Shown piece after piece: positions 34,461 to 45,600 of a stretch of 64,000 nt of DNA (within the stretch, counting starts at the first letter, position 1; the number at the start of each line of letters is the position of its first letter). This stretch comes from Stachybotrys elegans (taxonomy: Eukaryota > Ascomycota > Sordariomycetes > Hypocreales > Stachybotryaceae). The notes beneath the pieces are model-generated. The model was given only the letters and a program-made list of their open reading frames with translations, was not told the DNA's origin and did not search any database. The stretch spans positions 1 to 64,000 of the forward strand of contig JAGPNK010000014.1 of assembly GCA_020746835.1 (NCBI GenBank), written 5' to 3'. Position numbers and translations under genes: made by a program.

Positions 34461-34715
34461 GGCTGAGGTTATCCAAGTGGCAGGAGAGAACAGCTCTGTC
34501 CTATAAGGTACAGTGAATCTATCGCCATCCTGTATATTGTTCACATCAACGCCAGGATTGAGACACCGAATCTCGCCGAAGCCACCTAGGCCTAGGGCAG
34601 CCACAGTATTGATAAATATATCACCTCTTTGTACTTCCCACAAGCCTGTATCATAAGTTTCAGTGCACATAGCTACAGCTAAATGGCCAAACAAAATGAA
34701 ATAAATAATACTCAT
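34461..34715 (-). pseudogene. LysM-domain protein remnant
   Basis: ATG at 34715, with a hydrophobic start ('SIIYFILFGHLAVAMC'). It is followed by a LysM-like stretch 'GLWEVQRGDIFINTVAALGL', 'FGEIRCLNPGVDVNNIQDGD' and 'RFTVPYRTELFSPATW'. The frame runs into the right end of the piggyBac-like element at 34460 exactly on a codon boundary, so the rest of the gene is displaced. LysM proteins bind chitin or its oligomers at the cell surface. Upstream on the same strand a 150-codon frame (34728-35180) without a known domain may be an earlier exon. Confidence 0.5.
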
Positions 34716-35180
34716 ACTGGAGTGATGTTAATTATTTGTGCTCAGACCGACGTGACTCAAGAAGTACTGGTTTATGTAGCGGAAGTCCATACTTAGTCCC
34801 GAGTTATATACAGCCTCCACCGAAACGAGTGTCTGCTTTTTGTGGTTAAATACAAGGCTTTTGATTACGCCACATGTGGGCTCTACAGTGCCTATACTAT
34901 ATGTATCATCTGCGTTAAGATAAACTAACTCAGGGCAAGGCCCACCTACAACAGCCACTATTGGCTGTTGTAATAGATAAATGTAATCGCAATGTAAGTA
35001 GGCAGAGGCAATCCAGAAACAGAGGCAGTAGCTCTTCTTCCTAAGAGCATTAGCTCTTCTACATTTTTGCAAGCTATTATTAGTATGTATTGCCATGCAT
35101 GACCCTTCAAACCAATAGAGTAGAAGCTCACAAGCTAACATCATGTCTTTGTCTATACATACGGGGAACCTCTCTTCCAT

Positions 35181-35459
35181 TCTTCAAGCATCTAGGAGTA
35201 TTCAACATGCCGCATAACCGGTCAAGGTTGCCTCCCTGGCTCTAAAGTATTACGAACCCTATTGTTTGGGCAATAGTAGAGGTCAATCTAATCAATATTT
35301 CTGGTATTTTAATCCTATTTCTTGTAATAGTTAGCAAGGATAACTAACTAAAAATAAAAATAAAAATAAAAATAAAAATAAAAATAAAAATAAAAATAAA
35401 AATAAAAATAAAAATAAAAATAAAAATAAAAATAAAAATAAAATAAAAATAAAAATAAA

Positions 35460-35490
<31 letters not shown>

Positions 35491-37510
35491 TAAAAATAAA
35501 AATAAAAATAAAAATAAAATAAACTCTTTCGCTCGCCGACTGGGTGATTGCCGCTGTTGACCTTGAGTGGATGGTTATTCAGTGATTGGGAAGTCGGGGT
35601 GGTGTTTGTGCGGAAACAAACGAGGTGGCATTTGGCGTGTTCACTTGCTTGCCCCGGCCGCCCCCTGGCACACAAAGTTGCAAGCACATAGACGGTTTTT
35701 CTCGGAAGCGGTAAGCAGAAATGGCCTTGGATTTTTTTTTCTTTGCTCCCATTCTCGTGTTAGAAGTTGTGCCCGCAGGGGTGGCAGGAAAAGGAAACAA
35801 TTTGAGCCTAGAAGGGAGGATGATGACTGGATCATGGCCTTGGAGGGGTGTTGATGGCTGCTGGAACGCCAAGCACTGGTCGGAAGAAGCTCGGTTCTTT
35901 ACTCCGTCTGATGAGGTAAGCTGGGAGGCTGCCTCATTTTGCGCATCATCTTTGCTCGTTTCTCGTATCCCGGGGATGCATCGGACAATATCCAGCTCAA
36001 TCAATCATGCCCAAAGTTCGCGCTCGCTCAGCATTTCTCCCGTCTTTACGCTAGGCCGGGCACTTTGGTGGTTTTGCCTCGGGGGACGGCCCGATCCGGT
36101 CGCCCTGAATCATGCTGGCTGGCCCCGCGAGATAGTGGGCATCAGAGGCGGCCCCAGAGTAGCCCCAGAGCAGCGCTCTGGCTCCTCAGACCTCTGAAGC
36201 ACCACAGGCCGTTGCATACTGATTGTCTACGGCCCATTTACGCCTTTAACGTCCGGCTAGATCCCCCGAAGTCGAGAGTCATTGGTATCCACCATGTTGG
36301 GTGACTACGATGATCCTCCTCCTCGATGACACAAGTTTGTAGGGATCGATGCGACACCACCCTTCATACTTACCACTCGATCTCATCTGAAGTCTCCCGA
36401 TATCGAACTCTACGATAAAACATGCCGTCAAGCCACGAACGCTCCCATACTCCTGTCTCTTCTCCTGCCTTGACTCGATTCTCTAGCCCCTCCGCTCTAA
36501 TCACGTCCAGAGACACGATACGACGGGACACTGCAACGCAACGTTGCCTTCATCGAGCCCCGAAGAACACAAGAGGGGCTGAGAAGCTGGCTGTTAAAGA
36601 CAAAACAGGGGCCTCCCTCTGACGGCCTCGAGCGAGTACGCCCTTTATCTGCAACGAAACTGCCGGACGGACGAATGCGATCGGAACGGACATGACGAGC
36701 AACGATAACGAGCGATGACCACGGTCAATAATATAATGCAAAGGCACATCGACCACTGGTTCAACGCCTAACGAAAAGGGCAAGTCATGGGCAGCGATGG
36801 CGACATGGGGTGTGGACAGTTCGTTGGGATAGGTACGCTTGGTGGGTGATTCTCAATGCCAGAGGAGGCCTGTAGTTTGGAGATAGGACTAAGGTTGCGA
36901 CTCGCAACTGTGCGACAGACTCTAGAGTGGCCGTCTTCGCGTCTGTTCCCAGGCGTGTGCACATGTGACAGTTCCCATCTCTTGTCCTTCTGAACTGTAG
37001 TATCCCTTCCGCTGGCGGTAAGCTTGGCCAATGTGATCCAATGTCGCGCCGATCCAATCGCAGAGCGGCCGTAGTTTATGTTCGCATTTGACTCGTATGA
37101 GGAGTGGACTACTTGCCACCACAGGTCGAGATCGATTGGGAGCAGCAGATTGGTGAGCACCATCTGCGCGACCACGGGTCTTCGCAAGGACAGGGCTGTA
37201 GCGCGACTTGAGCGCAGTGCGATAAGCGAGAGAGGTTATTGTAACCTCATGCTTGATCTCAGGCCTGTCATTGTCCCTTTTCATCTCTGACCCTCTGCAG
37301 TATTCATTACTAGTCAATTCCCAGTCCCTCGCCTCTTTATTGCGTGGCCTCCGTCGGGCTTCATTCCAGGCTGACTGCGAATGCCGAGTGCGGCCGGGGC
37401 TGAGCAGCAGCGCCTGTTGGTTCATTTGGCCATAAATACCCTCCATTACCCATGGACAGTGCCAATTCCCCGTCATTTACAGCGTCTCCCCCAACATTGC
37501 AATATTCGCA
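35181..37510. other. Intergenic with hexamer array; no supported gene
   Basis: Holds the TAAAAA array (listed separately). Several frames of 60-160 codons occur on both strands (for example plus 35721-36197 and minus 36922-37476), overlapping each other and lacking motifs. I call none of them. The last few hundred bases before 37511 should contain the gasdermin gene promoter. Confidence 0.4.
35347..35521. repeat. (TAAAAA)n hexanucleotide microsatellite
   Basis: About 29 head-to-tail copies of TAAAAA over 175 bp, with three 5-bp (TAAAA) interruptions. A plain microsatellite; the apparent 118-codon Phe/Leu/Tyr frame on the minus strand is only its translation. Confidence 0.97.
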
Positions 37511-38353
37511 ATGGCCTCTTTCAGCTCCCAACCTTCCTTCCATCTATGTCCCGACTTCAACATCCCGCCGCCGCCCGACGGCCATCTCGAGCTGGGCTCG
37601 GTGCTGCGCGGCCTCGACTTCAATAGCGTCTATTCCCCGCTCGACGCCGGTGATGCCGTCGAGATCCCCGATGCGCAACTGAAGCCGATTTCTGAGAAGA
37701 CGGGCTTCAGCCGCACCCTAAAGGAGTTGCGCGGCGTCGAGGGCAGCATCTGGGCCAAGATCTTCGGCAGCGACGGCCTGGGCGCCATGTTCTCGTTCCT
37801 GCGCAAGCGCGAGAACGACGAGACCCTCACGGTCAAGAAGCTCCTCGTGCAGTACTTCATCCCCACGCCCGGGTACATGAAGAAGGCGCTCGAGATCGAC
37901 AACGTCGCGCTGCACATCAACGCCACAAAGCGCAAGAAGCCCGTCTACCTCGTCACCGGGCTGATGTGGACAGAGGGTGCCAAGCTGTCCAAGGTGCAGT
38001 CTTCGCGGAGCAAGGCCAGCGGGCAGGCTGCGGCGACGGACCCGCACTCGGGAACCACGGGCGGCGCGAGTGGAGCGTACGAGGGCGAGGAGAGCTTCTC
38101 GTCGAGCTTTGACGGGGCGACGCCGTTCATCCTCGGCATCCGGGTGCGCAAGATCTGGTGGGGCAGGGACGGCGTGAGACGTGAGGAGGAGGATATTGTT
38201 GGGGCGACACTTGGCGATTCCAAGGAGATGAACAAGGGTGTTCTGGATGGGCTGAGGTACGCTGACGATGAAGTCGTTAACGCGGCCGGACAGAACATCG
38301 TCGACGAGAGCCAATTGGGGAAAGTAGACCCTGTCACTTGGATCTTGCCTTGA
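37511..38353 (+). CDS. Fungal gasdermin-like protein
   Basis: Intronless, 280 aa, ATG at 37511. An N-terminal region rich in Pro/Asp is followed by 'GFSRTLKELRGVEGSIWAKI', a helical block and 'RKKPVYLVTGLMWTEGAKLS' at about 139-160, which is the beta-strand core typical of fungal gasdermins of the RCD-1/HET-Q1 type. A low-complexity Ser/Gly loop (about 165-195) and 'DGATPFILGIRVRKIWW' follow. The end is a charged segment of about 60 residues that could serve as the inhibitory tail. No signal peptide, as expected for a cytosolic pore former that acts at the plasma membrane after cleavage. It is convergent with the subtilisin-like gene, with 81 bp between stop codons. That is the gene pair expected from het-Q1/het-Q2. 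Family call is by pattern plus context. Confidence 0.7.
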   Translation: MASFSSQPSFHLCPDFNIPPPPDGHLELGSVLRGLDFNSVYSPLDAGDAVEIPDAQLKPISEKTGFSRTLKELRGVEGSIWAKIFGSDGLGAMFSFLRKRENDETLTVKKLLVQYFIPTPGYMKKALEIDNVALHINATKRKKPVYLVTGLMWTEGAKLSKVQSSRSKASGQAAATDPHSGTTGGASGAYEGEESFSSSFDGATPFILGIRVRKIWWGRDGVRREEEDIVGATLGDSKEMNKGVLDGLRYADDEVVNAAGQNIVDESQLGKVDPVTWILP

Positions 38354-38434
38354 AGTATAGCTGCTTCATGTTAGTTGAATGAGGTCTAGCTCGTCTTATC
38401 TACAATGCAGTCATGTGATTGTCTATATAATGTG

Positions 38435-41400
38435 CTAACCAACTTCCAAGTTGATCGTGTCCCAGACCCATCTACTCCGAGACGCGTCCATCTCCCAGCC
38501 ACTCTCCCAGTGATGCCACGGCGCCATATAATACAGCCGATCCCTCAGACCCCCCTTTGGCGTTGACATTAGCCTCAGCATCTTTTCCATTCCTTCAGGC
38601 CTTTTGAGCTTTTTCTTCGCCCGAGAATTAATGGCGTCTACGCGAGACGCGAGGTCAAGGACCGTGGCGGCGATGCCCGCGGCGATGGGTGTTGCAAACG
38701 ACGTCCCGGACTTGACTACGCTCTTGAACCTCGAGCGTGCCCTCCCGTTCTTCACGAAATTCTCCCTTTCCATGAGTTCCAGGCCCATCCCGAGCGTCAT
38801 AAAGTTGAAGCCGCTCTGTATTTCAGGGTTAATTCCGCCATCTTCACCGTTTCCGTCCGAGGCATGAACGCAAATGACCCAACGATCATCGTTCGCCGGG
38901 AACGCCCGGGGATCGTTTTTGCCACTGTTAGAGGCGGCTGCAAATATCAGCCGGGGCGAGGCGTCTCGGATTACGGTTTCGATCTCGTCGACGATCTTAT
39001 GGTACTTATATCGGGCTGACTGCTCCTCGGCTTCGTCTCCGTCGTCTCGAGCTGCTGGTTGTCTGAGACCGAAGGACATGGAGATTATGTCTACCTTCCA
39101 AGTGTTTGCTGCATGCTCAATGGCCTGTCACGTTGCAAGCGTTAGCATAGCAACTCCTCCTCCAGATCCAATCCTGGGCTGTCCTACCTTGGCTATGTTC
39201 TCAGCTTCGTAAAACCTCAAAGCGTTCTGGTTGAACACTTTCGCGACATAGATATCCGCCTCCGGAGCAGCTTTATGAAGGAGGTAGGCGCAGTTCGTCC
39301 CGTGTAGCTCATTATCTTCGTCTTTCGCGTCAGCGCCAACCCAGCTCTGGCACCACTCCTCCTTCATGCGTCCCTGCTCCTTGGCCTCCATGATTCCGGC
39401 ATGGTTGAAGTCGATTCCGGTGTCAATGACTGCGATGCGAATCCGCCGTGGTGAGTCGCCCCCTGACACTGTGTTGCGATGAGTGACAAAGCCTGAATAT
39501 GACTTGTGGAATGTTTCGAGACGTGTCCAGAACTTGTTCACGCTTTGGGGTGTATAAAGTGTTAGCGATAGAAATACGGAGATGCCCTTCGGGGGGGGCT
39601 TACGTTGAGGATGTAGAGGCTTGTTTTGCATCGAAAAGTTCAACGTTGGGTTGACTCGGCTCAACACATCGGATCGAAAGCTGCCTTGGAAGAGTCTTCT
39701 CCACGATGGTCGTGCATGAGGAGGTTTGGGTACAAGTGGAAATAGCAACGACAGAGGATTGCTGCACTGTTTGGCATGCAACATGCAAGGGCTCCGGTGC
39801 TGCATCCTCCTGGGTGAGAACGTTAGTGCTAGGGGTGACCAGTTTCTTCAGTGTCAGATTGTCATCAATCTTGATGAGAATAGTGTCAAACACCAATTTC
39901 CATGCAACCTCCAGCTTCTGGCTTGACTGGCTCTCCCTCAAGCGGTTCTGATACTCTATGTGAAAGTCCAAGCAGCCGAGGGCAGCCTGTAGCAACGGCA
40001 ACGTCTCTCGATCCACGTCTGGTCCGCAAGCCAAGCATCGGCTGTACGAGTCGACCGCCCTACGGAGTTTGTTCCATGCATCCCAAGAAGTCTGGTCAGA
40101 GCCCTTGCCGATTTTGAATTTGCTCAGACGGTCCCCACGTGCGATTTGCAACAGAGCCTTGGCCAGCAGCGCGAACTGGGGCAGGGGTTTTAGGTCCTCT
40201 TCATCCTCGCGGCTGCTGGAGGGGTATAAACTAGAAAGTGAGAGGTGTTTTCGGAGGCTTGAGCCGCTTTTCTTCCTGGGGACCGAGACAAATAGCCTTT
40301 GTGTCTCCACGGGTTCTAAGAAGTGGATGTGCTTTGGATCCCAAGTCTCGAAAACGTGATCGGAATTCATTGAAAGCATCAACCCGACAACGAGCTTGAT
40401 GGCCAGAGCCTTGCGTTCGTGGATTTCAAGGATGCTGCCCGTGCCACCAGTGTTGTACAGCAAGTCCAGGGTCTGTTCCTTTGCGAAGCGGCCCTGCTCG
40501 ATTAAGGTCCACAGACTATGAATCGGGAGTCTATCGCGGTCCATCCACTGCGTTCTACGCCGCTCCGTAGGAATGTAGATTGGTATTTTTGCGTCCCGAG
40601 CCGTTTTGGAGTCTTCTGAGACGTAGAACTCGAAGTCCACGTCATTCATGCGGGAATCACTGAGCGCCTGGCAGAGCTCTCGCTTATTGTAGCTAGTGGA
40701 ATGTCCTGGTCTGTCCCTCGTAAGTATCTCAGGTAGTAGAAGGGTGATGCTGACGTACTGCAGAAAATACATTCTGGCAGGCTGCCATTGGTCGCGCAAG
40801 CACGTCGTAAAAAATAGGTCAACGGGCAGGCTCGCCGACTCGTCTGGTGTGTCGTAGTTTGCAACGTCGTCCCATCCCGGTAGCTGTAGCAGGGCCTTGT
40901 GCTCGACGTCGCGGCAGCAGCCGAAGTGCGATAACACGGCACAACATGCAGTTGCTGTCTGGCGGCGGAACTTGTGGAGCAGAGAAAATGACGAGAAAGA
41001 TTCGTCGAAGGCCAGGCTTTCAGTAGGTCGCGTAGCGATGGTGTTCAGAGAGCCTGCTGAGATCTGCAACATATCGACAAAGCTATTGAAGGAAAGGAGA
41101 AGTTTTGATAGATTTTCGGCATCTGCGAGCATTCTCTTCCGGGTATCTTTGGCGGGCCGCTTCTGGCTGGGGTCTGTGAAATTTACAAAGGCAGCTGCCG
41201 TCGCTTCGTCTTCGGCAATGTTGAAGAGGAACCGCGTGCGCGAAGTCCTGGGTGTTGGGATAAAATCGAGAGTGGTGGTAGAGGGCGATAGCAGCTGTAG
41301 ATGTTCGATGAGTCGCGTTAGCCGTGGGAACTTGGAAGTGTGGTCAGTGTCGTCCGGCTCGCGAGGGCTTAGAACAGGGTTGACCCGAGCTTCGAGAACG

Positions 41401-41855
41401 AAGCACAACCGTGTTAGCATAGACAATGCTTCGGCGGCTGATGGAGAGGATGAGTCTCCAGGTGATTCCGAGCGGTCGTCAATTGGAGACATCGGTTGAG
41501 AATCTAGGCTTGACTGTGAAGATGTATCGTCTTGGTCCGAGTCCTCATCTGGTTTCGACTCTGTTTCCGACTCTGAGCTGGTTTGAGACGCATCACCTTC
41601 TACCTCCGACTCTAGGTACAGCAGCAAGTCAAGTCGTAGGATGGTGAATGTCCTGCGAATCTGGACGTCAAGGTAGTTGATTGCATTGCGGAGCTCTTGC
41701 GTTCTCGTGCTGCCACCACTGAAGGCAACACCTCCAGGTCTGCTGAAGCGATGGCTGTCTTGGCGTAGCGCGTGTATCAGTTTCCACTCAGCGGTTGTCT
41801 CAATGCCCCCGCGAGAAGCCGCACCGCCCAGGGACACAGGATCGCGAAGGTCCAT
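38435..41855 (-). CDS. Subtilisin-like (S8) serine protease with long N-terminal effector/sensor region
   Basis: Start ATG at 41855 (the open frame to 41915 begins only with GTG). Exons (minus) are 41855-39604, 39542-39188 and 39124-38435; introns GTAAGC..AAAG and GTAGGA..ACAG are in phase; 1,098 aa. The first 750 residues are helical with an acidic Ser-rich patch and a later segment 'HERKALAIKLVVGLMLSM' with 'ETWDPKHIHFL' that resembles the DUF7580 domain of NLR-like fungal proteins. The C-terminal 330 residues are an S8 domain with all catalytic motifs: 'IAVIDTGIDF' (Asp about 790), 'HGTNCAYLL' (His about 830), 'AAASNSGKND' (oxyanion Asn about 936) and 'SGTSFATPIAAG' (Ser about 1012). There is no secretion signal, so it acts inside the cell. 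The likely substrate is the adjacent gasdermin. Confidence 0.85.
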
Positions 41856-42624
41856 TAGACGACTACCGCAAAGAGTAACTAGGATGCGGTGTGTCGTAGG
41901 CCCGTGGAGGGACACCTGGCATCCGCTCTGGGTGATTGATGGCTGCCGTCGATTGCGGCTCTGGAGACAAGGCTGCGATCAGGCTGTGGTCGAATTTCGG
42001 TGTGAAACCAGCTGAGCTAGGAAGAAAGGGGAGAGTTGGCTTGACCTCTAGAGCGCGCGACGGCGTCACCGTGTTGGGAGGCAGTCTCGACCAGATATTG
42101 GCCGGAGAGGGAACGGTCAACCCTGCGAGGTGTTTTTTCGGTTAAGCAGAAATGAATTGGGCCTCGACTGTCGTCGCCCAACCGCAGCGCTACAATCGGT
42201 GTCAGCTGAGGGGTCGGTCAAGAATTATTAGCAATCAAGTACCTTTTGAACTCCGTTACCCAGTTACGTACGGATCGTGAGGTTTTCTGGAAGCCCAGTC
42301 ACAGAATTGGAAGAAATGGACTAGATTCTAAATCTCTAAGCCTGACCACGCTAGTATAACGAGTGTTGGCGACATGTTTGAGTTGAAAGTTCCCGAGCTA
42401 CATGTGATTGATCAGCTCATGGTCAGCTTTGCCAGTTGACTATTGGTCCAGAGGACATCCGGTGCCCGAAAATGGCTCTCTCCGCGACCCGATGGATCAG
42501 CATCAGCATGCCTTCGCGCAATCCATCGACAAGCAGCTAAACAGCACTCGACCGACGTCTACGGACAAGCAGCTCAATAGTTAGGAGTCTTGAATTACTC
42601 TTAGGCTTTTGCGGGCGGCTGAGT
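41856..42624. promoter_or_regulatory. Shared divergent promoter region, protease and C2H2-HET gene
   Basis: 769 bp separates the two start codons of the divergent genes. No gene is supported inside. A shared control region would couple expression of the protease and the HET gene; this is inference from the layout only. Confidence 0.4.
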
Positions 42625-45600
42625 ATGGCGAGCCTCGATGCGACCCGGGAGCCTGAGGGCGTTGACCTTAAAGTGGAGGTACCAGGGGGCGACATCTCAA
42701 CTCTGGCTTCTACCTGCGCGTCCAACTTCTACAATACTCTCCAGCTACTGGGTGAAGAGAAAGACGAAAAATATGAAGGCATTTTTCGGAAGTTTGAGAA
42801 GAGATTTCTCGACTGGGCCGCTTATCTCGGCGTCTTTGCTGAGGGCAATGGAAGTCTTGACTATCGCCTTAAGAGTCACCCTCAATACCGCGACCTTGTT
42901 CTCCTGGTGCTGGACATGCTCAACGTGAGCCTTGTTCAGAGTGAGCCTCAGATGTCACGTTTTCAAGTGGATACCAGCTTATTGAATATAGCAACGACTG
43001 AGCCCAGTGAGTCAAGCGCTGATGAATCCTCGGATGAGGAGGTGGATAGACGGAAGACCGAGACCGAGAGCATCCGGAAGTCAATCAACGAGCTTGACCG
43101 CCTTGCTATTCACATCAGACAGTCTTCCATCTCCTCTCTGGACGTGCGGGTCAAGGCATTCGGGGCAAGGAAGCTTTCAGATATATCTTTTTATGAGGCC
43201 AGGGCGACATTCGCCATGAATAGCCTGTATCCGGAAGCCTCTGACAGCCTTCGTCGGCACTTGAGCAAATCCATGGCGCAGAGGTACACGAGGCTATTAT
43301 ACTGGCAGTCTCATGACAAGAAACTCCGCGCAGACCGTCGCCGCGATAAACGACGAGATGACCCGATTCTACCACCACGAGAACCGTCACCGTTACCTCC
43401 CAAGGTATCATCCATACCATGGCAGCCAGTGAGAGACGAGGATCCGGCACCGCCAAAGCCCGGAGAAAGCAGGGTGAACGCCGGCACTTCCTTTCTATCT
43501 GGGACTCGGGCATCGGAACTGGGATCCCAATTCACCATCCCATCTGCCGAGGCCAAGATGCCGTCCCGCAAGCGAGCTGGTGCATCCTCCGTCCTAGAGA
43601 CCAAAGCAAAGTTTCCCAGCCCGCCCAAGTTCGAGGACGGGGAAGAACAAAAGCCTTGTCCTCTCTGCCGAAAGATCTTTCTCAAGGATGACTTCACAGA
43701 TACTAAGTGCTGGAGGCAAGTTGGTCTGGAGAACCCCATGTTCAGTTACTAACCTGGCACAGATCCCACGTGAATGATGACTTAATACCCTTCGTGTGCG
43801 TTTCGAGCACATGCATGGGATCGCCAACGTTTACTGGCAGGACGGCCTGGAAAGAGCATATTGGGCAGTATCATGATGGCATGTGGCTTCAAAGACCGAA
43901 AGTTGATTCCCAAAAATCATCAGGTACTGTCCGTGCCACGGATACCTGCCCCCTCTGTTGCCTTCCGATTGCCGAAATTACGAAGCTCAAAGCCAGCATT
44001 CCCCAAGCCTCGGAGTTAGAGACATCACCGTCGAAGGCAAGGACTCCTTCTGGTAACAAAAGCGCCTCAAAGACAGTACGATTTGATGTTTCAGAGCCAG
44101 AAACACTGATCACAGCCGACACAGAGCCTTCAAATCGGGCAGAGAGCGCCATGATGCTGAATCATATCGCCGATCATCTACAGTTTCTAGCCTTACTGAC
44201 ACCCCGATTATCAACCGAGAAACTTGGGGAAGGGGGTACACACGCCTTTTCTAGTGACCAAGAGTTGAGCAGCTACCAAGGCTCCGGAAAAAGGAGCACT
44301 TTAGACGATGATTTCGCATCCGCAGAAGGAGACAAGTCTCATGATGCGGACATGGATGCACATTTGGATGAAGCACCTGAACCGGAAGCAAGCATATATC
44401 AGGCAGGGCAGGAAGGTGAGGAAATCAAGTTAGGGGAAGAAACAGATTGGAGTATGGTTGCAACTATGAATCCGCCCAACGAGGGAGATGACAAAATCGA
44501 GCACATGCGGAAGGTCCGTGCAGAATGCGATAACCTTTTGGATGCAGCTTTGGAGAGCTCCGTAGAGGGCCGCCACTACAGGCGCCTTTTCCTCGAAACG
44601 GCAGCGGCCTCTTGCGAATCAATCACCACTGAGATGTTGGTGGCTGTGGAGAGTGAAGTCGGAGTGGGCGCCTTGATTGATCTTTTCGCGCGGGAAATAC
44701 CTCGAGACGCCTTGCACGGGTTCTTCGAGAAGGCGTTCATCTCAGTGGACCCAGAGAAAGATTCCATGCTGGTCAATTACTGCACCGAGCAGGTTTGGGA
44801 CTTTCGCCCCTATCAAGACCCCCACGCATCCGCGGAGGAGAGGTCTGCCTCGAGGCGAGTGCTGTTCGGCTTGCTGGCCATGTTGGATCAGCCGTTAGAT
44901 ATCCTGAGGGCTATCAAGGACGAAATCTCGGACTTGAGCATCCCCTTGACAACGACGACCTTGACACAGCTGTTTCCCACATGGAGTGGAACTCAGGTAT
45001 CATCTTTTATGCGGTTTCAGAGAGACTTGCATGATAGGATTCTTGAGAACCCCAATTTGCAGAGCATGGTGGCGAATGCTGGTGATCAGATACCGTTGCG
45101 ATGGGAGGAGGAAGCCAGGATAACAGAGGGTGGGTGCTTGAAATATGCCCTTGATTTCTGACACTAATTCAAGTCCGTATACGTAGCTCGGACTGATGAG
45201 CCGTACCGGTACCAGCTGATTCAGAATGACAACGCGGTGAGGATGTTGACCCTGTCGGCCGGGCTTCCCGACGATCCCCTGAGTGGCTTCCTCACCGAGT
45301 TCAACATGGACGACGCAGCCCACGAGGCCTATGAGCCCCTGTCTTACGTCTGGGACGCGCCCAACTTCGACCGCACCTTCATTTGCGACGGAAAGCGATT
45401 GAGCATCACGACTAATCTTGACCACGGGCTGCGCCGTATTCGCATGCCTGACAAGGACCGGCGCGTGTGGGTTGACCAAATCTGCATCAACCTCCAAGAT
45501 ACGGTGGAAAGAAGAAGCCAGGTTCAGTTTATAAACGCCATATACAAGCACGCAAGCAGTGTTCTCGTATGGCTTGGCCCGGATACGGGGCAGGAAGCCG

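Noticed and set aside
35347..35521. Regular array that could be mistaken for CRISPR
   Set aside because: Six-base units without spacers in a fungal genome; a plain microsatellite.
35331..35687. Long minus-strand Phe/Leu/Tyr-repeat frame
   Set aside because: It is simply the translation of the TAAAAA microsatellite and not a protein.
37718..38337. Long minus-strand frames opposite the gasdermin-like gene
   Set aside because: Antisense shadows caused by high GC content; the plus frame has the conserved motifs.
41856..41915. Upstream extension of the protease N-terminus
   Set aside because: The frame is open but starts only with GTG; the first ATG is at 41855.
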